A stretch of DNA of 14,338 nt from Bacillota bacterium (GTDB lineage Bacteria; Bacillota_A; Clostridia; DSM-8532): contig JAFADM010000404.1 of NCBI GenBank assembly GCA_023424865.1, forward strand, positions 1 through 14,338, read 5' to 3'. Each line of letters opens with the position of its first letter. The stretch's first letter is position 1. The translations under genes and the position numbers were made by a program. This document shows positions 1-8,600 of this stretch, piece after piece. A model generated the notes under the pieces. It worked only from the letters and a program-made list of their open reading frames with translations, did no database searches and had not been told where the DNA came from.

Positions 1-1731
1 ATGACAAAAGGCAGCCGCCTGTGGATAGCCCTTACAGTGGCTGGAAAGCTTCTGGCACTGGGGGCGGGTATACTTTTTGCCTATAGGCTTGGAAACACCT
101 TTGAAGGGATAATCAACGGAGAAAAGAGTCTTCAAAAGCTTCTGCCCTTTATCACCACCTGTCTTGTGGTGCTTATCGTAAGGCTTATTCTGAGCCCTTT
201 TACAGCCTATGCCTCCCATCAAGGCGGTGCCAGAGCCCGCTACACCATGCGAAGCATGCTGTTTAAAAAGCTTATGACCCTTGAAACGCACTATTCTGAG
301 GATGGTAGCATTTCCCGTACTGCCGGAAGCGCCATGGAGGGCATTGAAGCTCTGGAAAGCTATTTTGGGGCTTATCTGCCCCAACTCTTTTATGCGCTCA
401 TAGCCCCTCTTGCCCTCTTTGCTGCGCTTTTTCCCCTTTCTCCCCAGGCAGCGGTTATAATGCTGGTGTTAACCCCGCTTATCCCTCTGGCTTTAAATGG
501 AGTTATGGCCATAGCCAGGAAAATGAGCCGTTCTCATTTTGCCGTTTATCAGAACCTGGGTGCTCTTTTTTTTGAAAGTGTGCTGGGTCTGACCACCCTG
601 AAACTTTTCAACAGGGATCAGGATAAGGCTGCAGAACTGGAGAAAAAAGCCTGGAGCTTCCGGGATAGAACCATGAGGGTATTGGGTATGCAGCTGAATT
701 CTCTTGTTTTCATGGATATTCTGGCGTATGGAGGTGCTGCCGCAGGTATGGCTACGGCAGCAGTCTCCCTTGCCAGGGGTGAAATAAGCGTGGCCGCAGG
801 GGTTACCGCTCTGTTTTTGGCTTCGGAATTTTTTCTCCCTTTAAGAGCTCTGTCGTCCTACTTTCACGTTGCCATGACGGGAACTGCGGCAGCTGAAAAT
901 TTGTTCGAATTTCTTCAATTGCCTGAGCCCGAGCCTGCAAGGGCTGTCCGGGAAGAAGGGCCGGAGGAGCTAAACCTGCGCGGCCCCTACGGTATTCGGC
1001 TTGATAAGGTTTCCTTTTCCTATCCGGGAAGAAAGAGAGTGCTTGACCATGTGAGCCTGAATGTGGAGCCGGGCAGGATTACGGCCCTGGTGGGGGAGAG
1101 CGGCAGCGGGAAAAGTACCGTTGCCGCCCTAATGGTCCGGTTTCTGGAACCGGAAGCCGGACAGATCCGGCTTTATGGACTTTCCGGGAAAGCACTCCGC
1201 CAGGAAGAGATTCCTCTTGGTGAGATTCCAGCGGCTCTTATTCGCAGGAAAGTGTGTATGGTAACCCAAAATACCTTTATTTTTTCGGGTACCATAGAGG
1301 ACAACCTGAGAATGGGAAAGCCACAGGCCACTGAAACAGAGCTGTATGAGGTTTTACAGCAGGTGGGACTGTGGGAGCCGGAAGGCCCCCTCTGTAATGG
1401 ACTCATTACACAAACAGGAGAAGAGGGGAAGCAGCTTTCAGGCGGGCAGCGTCAGATGCTGGGTATGGCAAGGGCGCTTTTAAGAGACGGGGATATTTAC
1501 ATATTCGATGAAGCTACGGCTAATGTGGATGCGGAAAATGAAGAGAAAATGGGACAGCTGATAGAGGAGCTTGCCTTAAGGGGCAAAAGTGTCCTTCTTA
1601 TAACCCATCATCCGGCACTGGCTTCCCGGGCTCACCGGCGGTATAGCTTAAAAAAAGGAATTTTGGAAGAGGACACAGGCAGCACAGTTCATTTAACCAT
1701 TGAAGAAGAGAAGCTGAAGGAGGTGCTCTAA
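1..1731 (+). CDS. cydD: CydD-like ABC exporter subunit (half-transporter, permease fused to ATPase)
   Basis: Inner-membrane half-transporter, 576 residues from the ATG at position 1. Family knowledge: CydDC is a heterodimer that exports or moves thiols (glutathione, cysteine) or haem-related cargo and is needed for cytochrome bd assembly. Seen here: about 320 residues of membrane helices containing the CydD-type phrase ALESYFGAYLPQLF near residues 117-130, then a complete nucleotide-binding domain with Walker A GESGSGKST (365-373), Q-loop Q423, signature LSGGQRQ (479-485), Walker B ending in D503-E504 and switch histidine H536. All catalytic residues are present. The length suits the family (E. 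coli CydD is about 588), but the ATG coincides with the window edge, so a slightly longer N-terminus beginning outside cannot be excluded. It is one base upstream of the cydC-like gene. No cydAB is visible, so a cytochrome bd role is not shown; a general thiol exporter is the alternative. Confidence 0.85.
   Translation: MTKGSRLWIALTVAGKLLALGAGILFAYRLGNTFEGIINGEKSLQKLLPFITTCLVVLIVRLILSPFTAYASHQGGARARYTMRSMLFKKLMTLETHYSEDGSISRTAGSAMEGIEALESYFGAYLPQLFYALIAPLALFAALFPLSPQAAVIMLVLTPLIPLALNGVMAIARKMSRSHFAVYQNLGALFFESVLGLTTLKLFNRDQDKAAELEKKAWSFRDRTMRVLGMQLNSLVFMDILAYGGAAAGMATAAVSLARGEISVAAGVTALFLASEFFLPLRALSSYFHVAMTGTAAAENLFEFLQLPEPEPARAVREEGPEELNLRGPYGIRLDKVSFSYPGRKRVLDHVSLNVEPGRITALVGESGSGKSTVAALMVRFLEPEAGQIRLYGLSGKALRQEEIPLGEIPAALIRRKVCMVTQNTFIFSGTIEDNLRMGKPQATETELYEVLQQVGLWEPEGPLCNGLITQTGEEGKQLSGGQRQMLGMARALLRDGDIYIFDEATANVDAENEEKMGQLIEELALRGKSVLLITHHPALASRAHRRYSLKKGILEEDTGSTVHLTIEEEKLKEVL
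1717..1725 (+). promoter_or_regulatory. Strong ribosome binding site for the cydC-like gene
   Basis: AAGGAGGTG lies inside the last codons of the cydD-like gene, 7 bases before the ATG at 1733. It fixes the start of the second gene and indicates coupled translation of the two transporter halves. Confidence 0.85.
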
Positions 1732-1732
1732 T

Positions 1733-3454
1733 ATGGGGATAAATTCCTTTACGGCCTTATCGGAGGCCAAACCCGGGGAATCGGCAGCAGTAAAAGACAG
1801 GTTAAAAGCGGCAAAAAGGCTTTTAAGCATGGTTGCTCCCTTAAGGGGCGCCATGACGGCTGCCGTTCTTTTTGGCGTGCTCGGCCATTTATGCGCCGTA
1901 GGATTCATGGGCACAGGTGCCATGCTCCTTGCGCCTTTCTTTAGCCTCAGTAATGGTCCGGACTTTGCCTGGGGTGTTGGAATTCTCGCAAGTCTTGCGG
2001 TTTTGCGGGGTGTTTTCAGATATTTGGAGCAATACAAGGGGCATGACGTGGCCTTCAGGCTTCTGGCACTCCTTCGAAACAAACTTTTTGATGCCCTTCG
2101 AAGGCTGGCACCCGGGAAGCCCGCAAACAGGCATTCAGGGGATTTGGCAACCCTTGCGGCTGCCGATGTGGAAATCATTGAGGTCTTTTTTGCCCACACT
2201 GTTTCACCTGTTCTTATTGCTCTGGTGTTCACGCTGTGCATTCTGGTTTTTACATCCTTTTATGGATGGATATTTCCAGTGGTAGCCGGAGTGTTCTATC
2301 TGGGGTCTGTCGTGCCCGGCCTATGGATTTCCCTAGCCGATAAAAAGCACAGTGCCGGGGATTACCGCAAGAAGCTTGCCCATGGCACCAGTCATTTTAT
2401 AGACAGTGTGAGAGGGATAAAGGAAATTCTTCTTTTTGGCAGGCAGGAGGCAAGGCTCAGGGAGATAAATGAGATAAGCCGTGATCTAAGCCGCAGTCAG
2501 TGGGAAATCAAGTTTAGGAGAAGCCTGGCCGCTTTGTTTCCGGAAATGATGATAACTCTGGCAACGGGCAGCATGCTTTTGATTTCTGCTTTCATGAGTC
2601 TTCCCGGGGAGCAGGTTTTGCTGCTGACAGCCGTTATGGCCTCTTCCTTCGGTCCGGTTTCCGCACTGAGCGGCCTTGCAGTGGATCTGGAACCCACCTT
2701 CGCTTCGGCAGCACGTTTGTTTGCCATTTTAGAGGAGGTGCCGGAGGTTAAGGATGAGGGGAAGGCGGTTTTAAAGGAAGATGGGGCAAGGGGAGGTCTG
2801 GATCAAACGGTGCTGGATTTTAAGGATGTGGGCTTTAAGTACCCGAGTGCGGACCATTGGGCCGTAAGGCATTTCAATCTTAAGGTAAGGAAGGGAGAAA
2901 AGGTGGCGGTAGTGGGGCCAAGCGGTTCCGGAAAAAGCACGCTGCTTCGCCTGCTGCTGAGATTTTATGAATCAACAGAAGGAAGTATTGAGGTACAGGG
3001 TATTTCACACAAGGCTATTACGCTTCAATCCCTGAGGCAGAACAGTGTGCTTTTTACCCAGGAAACCTTTCTTTTCAGCGGCACCATAAGTGAGAATATT
3101 GCTCTGGGAAAACCCGGCGCTACCCGGCAGGAAATACGGCAGGCCGCCCGCCGTTCGGGCATTCATGACTTTATAGAGAGTCTTCCCAAAGGGTATGATG
3201 AAGAGGTGGGAGAGCTGGGAGACCGTCTTTCCGGCGGTGAGAGGCAGCGGATTGGCCTTGCCCGTGTGCTGCTGTCTTGTGCACCCATTCTTATATTGGA
3301 TGAACCTTCCAGCAATCTGGACAGCTTGAATGAAAAGGCCTTTCTGGCCACCTTGGAACGGGAGTTTAAGGATAGGACAGTGCTTGTGGTTTCCCACAGA
3401 CCCTCGGTGGTCGCCTGGGCGGATCGGGTTTGCACACTTGGGGTTCAGGACTAG
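1733..3454 (+). CDS. cydC: CydC-like ABC exporter subunit (half-transporter, permease fused to ATPase)
   Basis: Second half of the predicted CydDC-type heterodimeric exporter, 573 residues. The membrane part contains the CydC hallmark RYLEQYKGHDVAFRLL (about residues 101-116) followed by a GDLATLAAADVE segment. The nucleotide-binding domain has Walker A GPSGSGKST (395-403), signature LSGGERQ (499-505), Walker B with D523-E524 and switch histidine H555, so both ATPase sites of the dimer look functional. The N-terminus carries about 35 hydrophilic, charged residues before the first membrane helix, somewhat longer than usual; the strong AAGGAGGTG 7 bases upstream nevertheless supports this start. 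Only one base separates it from the stop of the cydD-like gene. Its TAG stop lies in CTAG shared with the stop of the convergent HD-GYP gene. Assignment to the CydC side is by motif reading, not alignment. Confidence 0.85.
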   Translation: MGINSFTALSEAKPGESAAVKDRLKAAKRLLSMVAPLRGAMTAAVLFGVLGHLCAVGFMGTGAMLLAPFFSLSNGPDFAWGVGILASLAVLRGVFRYLEQYKGHDVAFRLLALLRNKLFDALRRLAPGKPANRHSGDLATLAAADVEIIEVFFAHTVSPVLIALVFTLCILVFTSFYGWIFPVVAGVFYLGSVVPGLWISLADKKHSAGDYRKKLAHGTSHFIDSVRGIKEILLFGRQEARLREINEISRDLSRSQWEIKFRRSLAALFPEMMITLATGSMLLISAFMSLPGEQVLLLTAVMASSFGPVSALSGLAVDLEPTFASAARLFAILEEVPEVKDEGKAVLKEDGARGGLDQTVLDFKDVGFKYPSADHWAVRHFNLKVRKGEKVAVVGPSGSGKSTLLRLLLRFYESTEGSIEVQGISHKAITLQSLRQNSVLFTQETFLFSGTISENIALGKPGATRQEIRQAARRSGIHDFIESLPKGYDEEVGELGDRLSGGERQRIGLARVLLSCAPILILDEPSSNLDSLNEKAFLATLEREFKDRTVLVVSHRPSVVAWADRVCTLGVQD

Positions 3455-5292
3455 CTTTGCGCTTTGCTCTGAAGGCAATCCACAAAAGCATCCACCACAG
3501 TAGGATCAAACTGAGTACCTCTGTTCTTTAAAAGCTCCTCAATAGCCTGCTCCATGGTAAAGGCCTTCTGCCTGTAAGGCCGGGAGCTGGTCATGGCATC
3601 GTAAGCATCGGCCACGCAGACGATACGGGAGAGAATGTCGATTTCCTCACCTTTAAGTCCATGGGGGTAGCCTCTGCCGTCATAGTGCTCATGGTGCTCC
3701 AGAACAATTCTGCGGGAGCGCACAAGAAAGTGGGCATCCTTTAAAATGGATTCGCCGATTTCAGGATGGCGTTTCATAAAGGCGTATTCGTCGTCTGTAA
3801 AGCGCCCCAGTTTATTGAGGATATGCTCGGGAATTCCTATTTTTCCAATATCGTGGAGCATCCCGCCAAAACGAAGCTCGTGCTTTTCCTGGCTGCTGAG
3901 CTCCATGGCATCGGCAATGAGAAGTGAATACTCTGTTACTCGCTCGCAGTGCCCGCCGGTATAGGTATCCTTGGCATCCACCGCGTTAACAAGAGCTCTG
4001 ACCGTTTCAAAATAATTATTTTTGTTTTCATGAAGAAGGTTTTCCAGCTCCTCGTTCATTGCGGTGGTTTCTTCATAAAGAACCGTTATTTCTTCCTTCT
4101 GATCGAATATAGCCCGGCTCTTTTCTTCCAGTGCCTGCTCGTACTCAAAACGCTTGTTGAGCAGATGCTTGATATCCCGGCCCATGCTTTCAAACTGACG
4201 GCTTAAAAGTGAAAATTCGTCATTGGAATCAACATCGATGGCATAATCAAAATCACCTTCGGAAAAATGGCGTACTGCCTGAGCAATTTTCTGTATGGGC
4301 TTGGAGATGCTGCCGGCAAGGAATACTCCCAGGGAAGCTGATAGAAAGCCAACGCTTAGAGCAATCAGAAGGGTAATACGTATATTCCAGCTGCGGCTTT
4401 CGCGAAGCTCATTGTCATTAAAGATAATTTCTATGGCATTGGTTTCGTTGACCCCCTCTGCGCCTATGATCTGATAGGGGAGGTAGGTGTAGGTGACGGG
4501 CATATTATCATAAAGCCCTGAAACCTCTACTTCGGTCCGATGGTCCAGCGCTTTTTGGAAATAAGAACGGGAGGCGTCATCAATACGCAGCTGGCCGCCA
4601 GCAGCATCCTTTTTATAGGCAACGCCGTTATAGTCATACATCATGATTCGGTTGATGAAGGCATTCTCCTCAATAATACGACTTTCGAAATCAGAAAAGC
4701 TGGTGCCGCTTAAAAGACCGTATTCATCTTCGATGGTCATGCCCGTTTCAAAGATATATTTACCGTCATCGGAAGGCAAATAGCAGTATTTTGTCATTTG
4801 GGATCCGATGATGGACAAGCTGACTCTTGGTGCGGAAAACTCGCCGTTTATCCGGGTAGCCTCCAAAAAGGCAAGAAATTCGGTATAGCCTTTAAAATCA
4901 AGCCCCACCTCGCTTCTGTCGGTAGAGGATACAACGGTGCTTGATCTATCAATAATATAAATATTGGTGTTATGTACGGAAGTGAGGAAGGAGGCAAGTG
5001 AAAAATTGATGGAGTCATTTTTCTCATATTCCTCCTTGATTTTGTTCAGAATTACCCTGGCATCCTTTTCCATTTGGGCCTCAATATAGCGGCTGGTAGT
5101 ATCTGCATTGGTGACCAGGTTGAGTATTCTTGCCTTAACAAGCTCTTTTTTCTGTTCAAATTGATTAGCAAGTGCGTTTTGCATAAACAGATACTGGCAT
5201 AAACCCAGAAAACCCGTAGTCAATACGACAAGAGTGAAAAGTAGCAGGCTGAGCTTGTATTTGAAAGTAAAGGATTTCAGCTTAAATACCAT
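3451..5292 (-). CDS. Membrane Cache-HAMP-HD-GYP protein, predicted cyclic di-GMP phosphodiesterase
   Basis: Predicted signalling enzyme of 613 residues that hydrolyses cyclic di-GMP in the cytoplasm in response to an extracellular cue. Order: membrane helix (about 10-33), extracellular Cache-like sensor (about 40-295, with a typical IYIIDRSSTVVSSTDRSEVG strand-turn segment), second helix (about 305-327), HAMP (KPIQKIAQAVRHFSEGDF), a coiled coil, then HD-GYP from about 430. The metal and catalytic motifs are intact: GGHCERV, HDIGK with H480-D481, RHPEIG, EHHEHYDGRGYP with G541-Y542-P543, and VADAYDAM. Start: the frame stays open to a TTG at 5406 and passes an ATG at 5364. I prefer the ATG at 5292 because GGGAGG lies 4 bases before it, the first helix then follows directly, and a TATAAT overlaps the 5364 ATG. 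The C-terminus is convergent with the cydC-like gene and overlaps it by 4 bases. HD-GYP enzymes that hydrolyse other cyclic dinucleotides are the main alternative. Confidence 0.9.
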   Translation of the reverse strand: MVFKLKSFTFKYKLSLLLFTLVVLTTGFLGLCQYLFMQNALANQFEQKKELVKARILNLVTNADTTSRYIEAQMEKDARVILNKIKEEYEKNDSINFSLASFLTSVHNTNIYIIDRSSTVVSSTDRSEVGLDFKGYTEFLAFLEATRINGEFSAPRVSLSIIGSQMTKYCYLPSDDGKYIFETGMTIEDEYGLLSGTSFSDFESRIIEENAFINRIMMYDYNGVAYKKDAAGGQLRIDDASRSYFQKALDHRTEVEVSGLYDNMPVTYTYLPYQIIGAEGVNETNAIEIIFNDNELRESRSWNIRITLLIALSVGFLSASLGVFLAGSISKPIQKIAQAVRHFSEGDFDYAIDVDSNDEFSLLSRQFESMGRDIKHLLNKRFEYEQALEEKSRAIFDQKEEITVLYEETTAMNEELENLLHENKNNYFETVRALVNAVDAKDTYTGGHCERVTEYSLLIADAMELSSQEKHELRFGGMLHDIGKIGIPEHILNKLGRFTDDEYAFMKRHPEIGESILKDAHFLVRSRRIVLEHHEHYDGRGYPHGLKGEEIDILSRIVCVADAYDAMTSSRPYRQKAFTMEQAIEELLKNRGTQFDPTVVDAFVDCLQSKAQS

Positions 5293-5296
5293 GGCG

Positions 5297-5302
5297 CCTC
5301 CC
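5297..5302 (-). promoter_or_regulatory. Ribosome binding site deciding the HD-GYP start
   Basis: On the minus strand GGGAGG precedes the ATG at 5292-5290 with a 4-base spacer (CGCC). The upstream in-frame candidates are less well served: the ATG at 5364 has only AAAGG about 12 bases away, and the first start is a TTG at 5406. Confidence 0.6.
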
Positions 5303-5362
5303 GTGGCTAAGCAGCAGAATATGACTAAAATACGCTTTTTTAGACAAATTATTATCTTTTTC

Positions 5363-5391
5363 ATTATATAATGAACCTTTGTATTTTTAAA
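5363..5391 (-). promoter_or_regulatory. Candidate sigma-70/A promoter for the HD-GYP gene
   Basis: On the minus strand TTTAAA (5391-5386, four of six matches to TTGACA) is followed after 17 bases by a perfect TATAAT (5368-5363). Transcription would begin near 5356 and give a leader of about 64 bases to the ATG at 5292. The -10 box overlaps the alternative ATG at 5364, which supports the shorter protein. Motif reading only. Confidence 0.5.
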
Positions 5392-5486
5392 GAGGCATGG
5401 TGACAAAGAATGCCCTTAATAAAAGGTTTTTTGGCATTTTGATAAAGAAAATCATTCAAAAAAAACATAAATCTCATATTTTTCTG

Positions 5487-5514
5487 ATTGTATAGACAAC
5501 TATGCGTAGTATAA
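5487..5514 (+). promoter_or_regulatory. Candidate promoter with overlapping palindromic operator
   Basis: A perfect TATAAT (5509-5514) is preceded after 16 bases by TTGTAT (5487-5492, three of six matches to TTGACA). The -35 area coincides with the near-palindrome TTGTATAGACAA (5487-5498), whose core GTATAGAC fits the GT-N-TA-N-AC consensus known for HutC-subfamily GntR repressors; TreR-type sites are similar. A second near-palindrome, ACTATGCGTAGT (5498-5509), fills the spacer. A repressor bound here would block the polymerase. The weak -35 box and short motif lengths leave real room for chance. Confidence 0.4.
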
Positions 5515-5555
5515 TAGAAATAATAAGTGTCGCAGTATAACTAACTTTAGTGTTT

Positions 5556-5567
5556 TGTTTCCAAACA
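5556..5567. repeat. Short perfect-arm palindrome TGTTT-CC-AAACA
   Basis: Five-base arms around a CC centre, lying downstream of the candidate -10 box and about 115 bases before the ATG at 5683. It may be an operator or a small leader hairpin. I cannot assign a binding protein. Confidence 0.3.
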
Positions 5568-5670
5568 TTTCTATATGTGGCTTCATATGGGTGGTTGACT
5601 GCTTTGGTTTTTCGCCTTCAAGCGACATAAGAACAAAGAGAAATGTATATATTTAGTTGTGGTATGATTT

Positions 5671-5676
5671 GGGGGA
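5671..5676 (+). promoter_or_regulatory. Ribosome binding site of the giant fusion gene
   Basis: GGGGGA sits 6 bases before the ATG at 5683. It is less canonical than the AAGGAGG sites of the neighbouring genes, but it is the only purine-rich match near this start, and the GLDIGSTT motif begins only eight residues into the protein. Confidence 0.6.
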
Positions 5677-5682
5677 TTATAA

Positions 5683-8600
5683 ATGTCAGTCACGTTGCAC
5701 GTAGGTCTTGATATCGGTTCAACCACCGTTAAGTGCGTTGTTCTTGATGATAATAAAAATATTGTTTATGGCCGTTATGAAAGGCATTATCTTAAGCTTC
5801 GGGAGACCATTCTTGAAATTCTTAACGATGCGTTCAAAAAGCTTGGTGAAAATGAAATAACTCTGATGATTGCGGGCTCCGGCGGCATAGCCTTTGCAAG
5901 GAGCTTTGAGGTGGATTTTATCCAGGAGGTTATCGCTGCCACCAAAGGCCTTAAAACCTTGTATCCCGACGTGGATGCAGCCATAGAGCTGGGAGGCGAG
6001 GATGCCAAGATACTTTATCTTTCGGATGGTATTGAGCAAAGAATGAACGGTACCTGTGCCGGAGGTACGGGTTCCTTTATCGATCAGATGGCTACTCTTT
6101 TGCACACCGATGCTTCAGGGCTCAATACCCTTGCTGCCGGCCACAGGCAAATCTATCCTGTGGCAGCCCGCTGCGGTGTGTTTGCCAAAACCGATGTTCA
6201 GCCCCTTTTAAACGAGGGCGCATCCAAGGAGGATATTGCGGCATCCATTTTCCAGTCGGTGGTCATACAGACCATAGGCGGGTTGGCCTGCGGCAGGCCC
6301 ATAAGAGGCAAGGTGGCCTTCTTAGGCGGGCCTCTTCATTTTTTGCCTGAGCTTCGCAAGCGTTTTGCCGAAACCTTAAAGCTCACGGAGGAAAATACGG
6401 TTGTACCGCAAAACGGTCAGCTGTTTATTGCCATGGGAGCTGCGCTGGCGTCTGCGGAGCTGCCTTCCCGTTCTTTTGCTCTTTTTGTTCAAAAGCTGAA
6501 AAAAATAAGAAGCCTAAACCTGGATGAAACGGAAAGGCTGGATCCTCTTTTTGCCACGGAAGAAGATCGCAGAGCCTTCGATGTCAGACACCAGGCCGCT
6601 TCTGTTAAACGGGGCACCCTGGAAAGCTACAAGGGAAAATGCTTTTTGGGCCTGGATGCAGGCTCTACCACCACAAAGGCGGCGCTAATTGGCGAGGATG
6701 GCACCCTCCTTTACACCTGGTACGGAGGCAATAAGGGAAAGCCCCTGGAATCCGCCCGGACCATATTAAGAGAGCTTTATTCCAGGCTGCCCGAAGGGGT
6801 GTCCATTGCCTGGTCTGCGGTAACAGGCTACGGTGAGGGCCTTTTAAAAGCGGGTTTAAAGGTAGATGTGGGAGAAATTGAAACAGTGGCCCACTTCCGC
6901 GCCGCGGAGTTCTTTTGCCCGGGGGTGGACTTTATTCTGGATATCGGCGGACAGGACATGAAATGCCTTCGTATAAAGGACGGCGTCATTGACAGCATTC
7001 TTTTAAACGAATCCTGCTCCTCCGGCTGTGGTTCCTTTCTTGAAACCTTCTCCCAGTCCCTGGGGATGCCGGTGGAGGAGTTCGCGGCAGCGGCATCGAC
7101 ATCTAAAAAGCCGGTGGATCTTGGCTCCCGCTGTACGGTTTTTATGAATTCAAGAGTAAAGCAGTCCCAGAAGGAAGGCGCCACAGTTTCGGATATCGCC
7201 GCGGGGCTTGCCCTGTCGGTGGTTAAAAACGCGCTTTTTAAGGTTATAAAAATAAGAAAGGCAGAGGATCTGGGAGAGAAAATCGTCGTTCAGGGAGGAA
7301 CCTTTTACAACGACGCGGTCTTAAGAAGCTTTGAGCTTTTAACGGGGCGGGAGGCTGTCCGTCCGGATATTGCCGGAATTATGGGAGCCTTCGGAGCGGC
7401 CCTCATTGCCAAAGAGCGGTATACGGAGGGGCTTTCCTCAAGCCTTCTTAAGGGTGAGGCCCTGGAAGGCCTTCAAATGAAAACCTCCATGGCCCGCTGC
7501 GGACTTTGCTCCAATGCCTGCCTTCTTACCATCAGCACCTTCGGCGGCAGGGAGAGGTATGTTACGGGAAACCGCTGCGAAAGAGGCGCAGGCGGCGGGA
7601 AAAAGAAAAATGAACTGCCCAATCTTTTTGACTACAAATACAGAAGGGTTTTCGACTATGCGCCCCTTGAGCCTGAAAAGGCGGCAAGAGGTGAAATCGG
7701 TATTCCGAGGGTACTCAATATGTACGAAAACTACCCCTTCTGGTTTACCTTTCTTACGAAGCTGGGGTACCGGGTGGTATTATCGTCTCCATCGTCCTCA
7801 GCGCTTTATGAAAAGGGCATTGAAACCATGCCCTCCGAATCCGTCTGCTACCCTGGCAAGCTGGTTCACGGTCATATTGCCGATTTGGTGGATAAAGGCC
7901 TTAAGAGGATTTTTTATCCTGCCATTACCCATGAAATAAAGGAGCAGGAGGGGGCCAACAACCACTTCAACTGCCCCATTGTCACCTCCTACCCTGAGGT
8001 TATAAAAAACAATATGGATGAGCTTCGGCATAAGAGCATCCATTTTATGAAGCCCTTTGTACCCTTTTATCATAAAAAGCGGCTGACCCAAAGGCTGTTT
8101 GAGGAGTTCAGAGAACAGGGAGTATCCCTGGCCGAGGTTCGCGAGGGTGTTGAGGCCGCCTCTTCTGAGCTTGAGAGCTTTAAAAAGGAAATCCGTCAAA
8201 AGGGTGAGGAGGCTGCAGCGCTAATAGAAGCAAAGGGAGGCCGGGGCGTTGTGCTTGCAGGCAGGCCCTATCATCTGGATCCCGCCATCCATCACGGTAT
8301 CCCTGAGCTCATAACCAGCCTTGGCCTGGCAGTCCTTACCGAGGATTCCATAGCCCATCTTGGAAAGGTTGAAAGGCCTCTTCGCGTGGTGGATCAGTGG
8401 GCATACCATTCAAGGCTTTATGCCGCCGCTTCCTTTGTGGCTTTAAGAAACGATCTGGAGCTGGTCCAGCTTAATTCCTTCGGCTGCGGGCTGGATGCGG
8501 TGACAACGGATCAGGTGCAGGAGATTCTCAACCGCCATCATAAAATGTACACTACCCTTAAAATTGATGAAGGCAATAATCTGGGAGCCGCAAGAATTCG

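Larger units (their letters stand above)
5293..5682. other. Divergent AT-rich intergenic region, no gene seen
   Basis: This 390-base stretch separates the HD-GYP gene (minus) from the giant fusion gene (plus). It is clearly more AT-rich than the coding sequence around it. I found no convincing protein start with a ribosome binding site, no tRNA and no known riboswitch core such as the cyclic di-GMP-I aptamer. It holds a promoter candidate for each strand and short palindromes at 5487-5498, 5498-5509 and 5556-5567, so its likely role is control of both divergent genes. The candidate plus-strand start near 5520 would leave a long leader of about 160 bases before 5683. Confidence 0.6.

Noticed and set aside
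1693..2241. 182-codon open frame on the minus strand opposite the cydC-like gene
   Set aside because: It lies fully antisense to a well-supported ABC exporter, its translation is rich in Ser, Arg and Ala without a recognisable domain, and it is best explained as a shadow frame.
3005..3478. 157-codon open frame on the minus strand at the end of the cydC-like gene
   Set aside because: It overlaps the Walker and signature motifs of the ATPase domain on the other strand and has no recognisable domain.
5595..5600. TTGACT as a -35 box upstream of the fusion gene
   Set aside because: No TATAAT-like sequence lies 16-18 bases downstream; the corresponding bases read TCAAGC.
5660..5668. Extended -10-like sequence TGGTATGAT just before the giant fusion gene
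   Set aside because: Transcription from it would start around 5675, inside the GGGGGA ribosome binding site, leaving an almost leaderless message. The upstream TATAAT at 5509-5514 is a better candidate.
5293..5682. Cyclic di-GMP riboswitch near the HD-GYP and fusion genes
   Set aside because: I looked for the conserved aptamer core on both strands here and in the 13785-13976 gap and did not find it.
7514..7939. 141-codon open frame on the plus strand within the giant fusion gene
   Set aside because: It overlaps the uninterrupted fusion frame, whose motifs continue through it (four-cysteine motif and DUF2229-like part), and no domain is recognisable in the alternative frame. There is also no sign of a frameshift in the main frame.
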